Program-made: the position numbers and the translations under genes
NCBI GenBank assembly: GCA_030151745.1
Contig: JASLDA010000239.1
Coordinates: 1-7,178 of the forward strand
Length of the DNA stretch: 7,178 bases
Reading direction: 5' to 3'
DNA from: Chitinophagaceae bacterium
Lineage (GTDB): Bacteria > Bacteroidota > Bacteroidia > Chitinophagales > Chitinophagaceae
The notes under the pieces: model-generated
What the model was told of the DNA's origin: nothing
The model's database searches: none
What the model saw: only the letters and a program-made list of their open reading frames with translations
Shown: in pieces, positions 7,001 through 7,178 of the stretch
Layout of the letters: each line of letters starts with the position of its first letter
Numbering within the stretch: position 1 is the first letter of the stretch

Positions 7001-7178
7001 ATGCGCTGCACTATTCGTATGATCTCTCGGGCAATGTAAAGACATTGGTGCATGATCTCAGGACGATCATGGCGCCTGAGCTCCGCATGAAGCGCGTGGA
7101 TTACGAGTACGATCTGTACAGCGGCAAGGTGATCCTGGCGGCCTACAACCGAGGCTTCGCCGACCAGTTTTACCAGCG
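907..7178 (+). CDS. Giant exported YD-repeat (RHS-like) protein, Bacteroidota type; 3' end outside window
   Basis: The frame stays open from the ATG to the right edge: 2090 codons plus two bases, with no stop. The order is: signal peptide (1-32); unassigned region (33-224); FN3-like domain (225-313); YYDG/DYQGR and GYP/QLG blocks (334-560); VVDNCGN (642-648); cysteine-rich module (699-978); long central region (about 979-1778); helical segment starting at C1779; YD repeats from 1836 to the edge. The YD part includes YYYDVAGNVIKTVSPEGV, YRYNAQNKVIENQSPDAG, RYDVMGRVTFSQTAQQ and YSYDLSGNVKTLVHDL. I know these blocks from memory as a recurrent, uncharacterised family of Bacteroidota proteins often over 2000 residues long. 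RHS/YD proteins commonly build a beta shell around a variable C-terminal domain. That end is missing here, so toxin or adhesin function cannot be assigned. A surface or secreted location is inferred. The start overlaps the previous stop. Confidence 0.9.
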   Translation, partial: MNKTNKVLSNSYGFARTLFLLCLFLLGRNAAAQTFNFPAIAYLDSMKLRDIVSTAGSDTITVTQGDFSSMLGPMAGSGFTLKSILALTNFKVNVQSSDIGQRHDFNYLITYRTIGTSNPLSSTLTSSGIDTLSVSYNRDSLALINDKAFNIAGNFHRLKVVIYDVFEVTSSGGGPVYTKLLPAAYTSVPPFVFVMGEIHVQKFMTYSSLSMLTSNVVATNNINTSGTVKLDWTAALGSIKPAGYEVEWTYALPGETRYNFRNNATRIFTNSTSFDIPVAQKEGTLVWRARMVRPDLSDLLSRTYGAWTIAADEGALSSLSAGKIAIGLSANDALNWDLKMSFVEDGKYKQVITYYDGLLKQKQVQTRFNSTPGQTIVAQDLFDYQGRSVISSLPIPVKGSSKFAYLPNFLHPNGAAEYSKLTYDGLPDTTICPPRELPMPPLDAAAASNKYYSRFNPDKTGQNAFIPDAEGYPMTRKILAAENPEKVLFQGQAGVPLQLGNDRQTAFLYGSPLQAELNRYFGQDVGKYNYYRKMITTDNHHQDMFRITNEKGQPVATGLVGTPDTNSLALSIRNAPVNKTYKSNLLPVPDVRMGEIWRNSGSHFVESDANYGFEYSIEYKPYQPCPGISYRLLPKVYYSYEVVDNCGNLRVEDAGALGGIGYTTSTMLNYAASKSAYLFKGNHVWNKRSYIKMDDVRASVDAYLDLTNGCFRTFDDFLKAEFLKASFPCPPNADPCDNMRLAMIKELYPRAKYGQYAYYDTASKTFAGPANNSIFSAVKERDGAYRYQSECIQLPGTIVINGVTYQGNFLRTMSPQQLISIFNDSVAALLLPLHPDYCKLQMCGIINNPYCKVLGGIKKASDAVAISRYRMTDIAANDPLVLGGIFTAAELAVTPEEGESIDLLAFKKTICGSEFGVVESVCSEVNAGKTPADIVSYPVYMQDEYYRNLVEAYTASREVRLNKRLQALDGGCGPCSANRMQNLSIDTSGNSQSDTLLFVGGVDSMKTKLNLPMQSSTSSFFDPYSTVNADTLNNLTNVDHSVYCSEQVERIVSSLANCNVTPGKLDALRDSLTARFCMGNGRIASLTYDSLSSILAALSIPVSDLCNAGLADLRKITRGSGDEVQLGLLQYSPLYYQDLTDFLQSAHILDFIASPSATTSIPLQLCDAHPFEQALAIRLGATPVPASCSSTLTVLVSKSSVVPANAVSLTFSAGGSSVGYYLYPLARTDTNSLTTDFGAHIIGSTNSYSLKSLFNPHGFDQVGSSFANRNTVLLEFNGIKDGASRHFGYFFSAFQGGTDYTAMERDQQDYLNGVGCSELMPMTRSALGKAAALGIKAGHPLFETFFTNVMNYDNRINFSFENYSEAIRSCGLTDSLIIPKTLAHFKVKLPASASIQTYIDAVQITDTIGLSSVQAYELGGYTYLLVDVSSANGKTFKEATQSLTARLPIGGSIQYLPYLQRDTVAQLLSSSISPLDLSGLMTAFPGATISSTPVVIRYYIPGYGLFSAPGSNLITMVRSIAGDYNYNHYVDDICRYVNANAPMTSVFTHAESAVSAQYGDWQMTAWRSYVRTLSAGDHNALVKGSKASKFAALAASGGGYSFATSSFSYLNKRQPNYRNDLFIDHVPTGNANYNYVSLLLSNLQAANLSILRPTTPSSFIPNLNAASTETRAYLCGDTTQFWINHFNAQRKMINIFIKLPAYLPLPRASYRIVAVRKGFERDSVTYLNLTLAAQSGALRDTIESIAYCDLTFGRHYVIPSAFLSSHSDAAADLDRLESCEKARLADLYPAAAINYNLYRDSMRNVLVGKFRQDIIDNLKESLNIIGNDIKHGLTLYYYDVAGNVIKTVSPEGVCELSVAGADNDTINAYRLRNQVIGALVPAHAKVTSYRYNAQNKVIENQSPDAGKTITRYDVMGRVTFSQTAQQRVDGDWTYFIYDNLSRVIETGVVRNPSGWAPNVYTTLGSATATQIKTSYARKEVTVTLYDTASYAPAGPFAKQAPQDNLKNRVSCAKYFDVVAAGADASKDTGYAHALHYSYDLSGNVKTLVHDLRTIMAPELRMKRVDYEYDLYSGKVILAAYNRGFADQFYQ
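1579..1845 (+). other. Fibronectin type III-like domain (residues about 225-313 of the giant protein)
   Basis: The first strand reads TVKLDWTAALGSI. It is followed by AGYEVEWTYAL, which matches the FN3 B/C strand pattern with the paired tryptophans (L-x-W ... Y-x-V-x-W). Later, TSFDIPV and GTLVWRARMVRP fit the E-F strands (the usual Y-R-V-R-A type motif), and YGAWT fits the closing G strand (usually G-x-W-S). One domain is visible. Such domains are typically spacers or protein-contact modules in extracellular proteins. Boundaries are approximate and were set by eye. Confidence 0.6.
1906..2586 (+). other. Conserved YYDG / DYQGR / GYP / QLG block of the Bacteroidota giant-protein family (residues about 334-560)
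   Basis: The block begins LNWDLKMSFVEDGKYK and continues VITYYDGLLKQKQVQTR, then IVAQDLFDYQGRSVISSLPIPV. YYDG and DYQGR resemble degenerate YD units. Further on come KYYSRFNPDKTGQNAFIPD, AEGYPMTRKI, AGVPLQLGNDRQTAFLYG and DNHHQDMFRITNEKGQPVATG. I recognise the series from memory as the most conserved N-terminal part of these proteins (typical forms: IPDAEGYPFT, GP.xQLGSGHET.Y.YG, D.HGR.IAT). It probably forms the first part of the shell-like beta structure. That structural role is inferred from RHS proteins. Confidence 0.6.
3001..3840 (+). other. Cysteine-rich helical module with LLPLHPDYC motif (residues about 699-978)
   Basis: Eleven cysteines fall in about 265 residues: C710, C729, C736, C791, C838, C843, C851, C911, C922, C972 and C975. 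Motifs in order are NGCFRTFDDF, FPCPPNADPCDNM, KELYPRAKYGQYAYYD, LLLPLHPDYCKLQMC, DPLVLGG and the CGPC pair at 972-975. The LHP(D/E)YC motif followed by a short-spaced cysteine and a DP motif is one I recall from related Bacteroidota proteins. The residues before the YYDG/GYP block contain no cysteine after the signal peptide, so this is a distinct module that may be held by disulfides outside the cytoplasm. No enzyme motif is evident. CGPC resembles a thioredoxin-type CxxC, but nothing else around it looks like a thioredoxin. Confidence 0.5.
3841..6240 (+). other. Long central region of the giant protein without recognised domains
   Basis: This roughly 800-residue stretch (979-1778) is clearly coding because the frame is continuous and read through from conserved blocks on both sides. 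I do not recognise its folds. It contains scattered single cysteines (for example C1044, C1077, C1106, C1166, C1188, C1316, C1370, C1534 and C1672), beta-rich parts such as CSSTLTVLVSKSSVVP (1188-1203), and tyrosine/asparagine patches DYNYNHYV (about 1523) and NYNYVSL (about 1634). Two segments, about 1380-1500 and 1675-1750, read like beta sandwiches. This is probably where family members differ most, but that needs alignment. Confidence 0.4.
6412..7178 (+). other. YD-repeat region (start of RHS-like C-terminal section), cut by the window edge
   Basis: Six YD-like units can be read, each starting with Y-(D/N): YDVAGNVIKTVSPEGV at residue 1838, YNAQNKVIENQSPDAG at 1891, YDVMGRVTFSQTAQQ at 1912, YDNLSRVIETGVV at 1937, YDLSGNVKTLVHDL at 2038 and YDLYSGKVILAAYNRG at 2068. 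Spacing is irregular (roughly 20 to 100 residues), unlike the dense arrays of proteobacterial RHS proteins. The helical lead-in (C1779 to about 1830) followed by LYYYDVAGNVIKTV is a junction I recall from this Bacteroidota family. The frame is open at the last base, so more repeats and the C-terminal domain lie beyond. Confidence 0.8.
6419..6440. repeat. Perfect 22-bp palindrome at the first YD motif
   Basis: The half-site ATGACGTTGCC (6419-6429) is followed directly by its exact reverse complement GGCAACGTCAT (6430-6440), with no spacer and no mismatch. The next pair outward (T6418/C6441) does not match. It encodes the DVAGNV core of YYYDVAGNVIK. An 11-bp perfect half-site is rare by chance in 7 kb. 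Coding constraint on D-x-x-G-N explains some of the bases but not the symmetric codon choice. Possible roles are a protein-binding site, a cruciform or recombination point, or coincidence. Confidence 0.8.

Overview
The window carries three co-directional genes on the + strand with almost no non-coding DNA: the last 47 codons of a gene entering from the left (2-145), a complete gene for a 253-residue exported protein (149-910), and the first 2090 codons of a giant exported YD-repeat (RHS-like) protein (907 to the right edge, no stop reached). Gene 1 and gene 2 are 3 bases apart. Gene 2 and gene 3 share an ATGA stop/start overlap at 907-910. This reads as a single operon, and neither its promoter nor its terminator lies in the window.

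The likely source is a Bacteroidota bacterium, probably of the Chitinophagaceae/Sphingobacteriales type, with GC content around the mid-50s percent by eye. The basis is that gene 3 carries a series of blocks I associate from memory with an uncharacterised Bacteroidota giant-protein family. In order these are a fibronectin-III-like domain, a YYDG...DYQGR block, an IPDAEGYP...PLQLG...FLYG block, an LHPDYC cysteine-rich block, and a C-terminal run starting YYYDVAGNVIKTVSPEGV and SPDAG..ITRYDVMGR. Ribosome binding sites are weak or absent, which is common in Bacteroidota. No database search was possible, so the taxonomic call is an inference.

Layout: 1-148 is the tail of an upstream YD-containing protein. 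149-910 is a small beta-rich secreted protein of unknown function. 907-1002 is the signal peptide of the giant protein, 1003-1578 an unassigned N-terminal region, 1579-1845 the FN3-like domain, 1906-2586 the conserved YYDG/DYQGR block, and 3001-3840 the cysteine-rich module. About 3841-6240 is a long, poorly recognised central region, and 6412-7178 the start of the YD-repeat region.

How the genes may work together: two genes with YD modules flank, and are transcribed with, a small exported protein. RHS/YD proteins elsewhere form shells around C-terminal toxins or act in surface adhesion and contact-dependent competition. Here the C-terminus that would decide the matter is outside the window, so toxin, adhesin or other surface role cannot be distinguished. 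The least explained parts are the small middle gene, the roughly 700-residue central region of the giant protein, and a perfect 22-bp palindrome sitting on the first YD motif.
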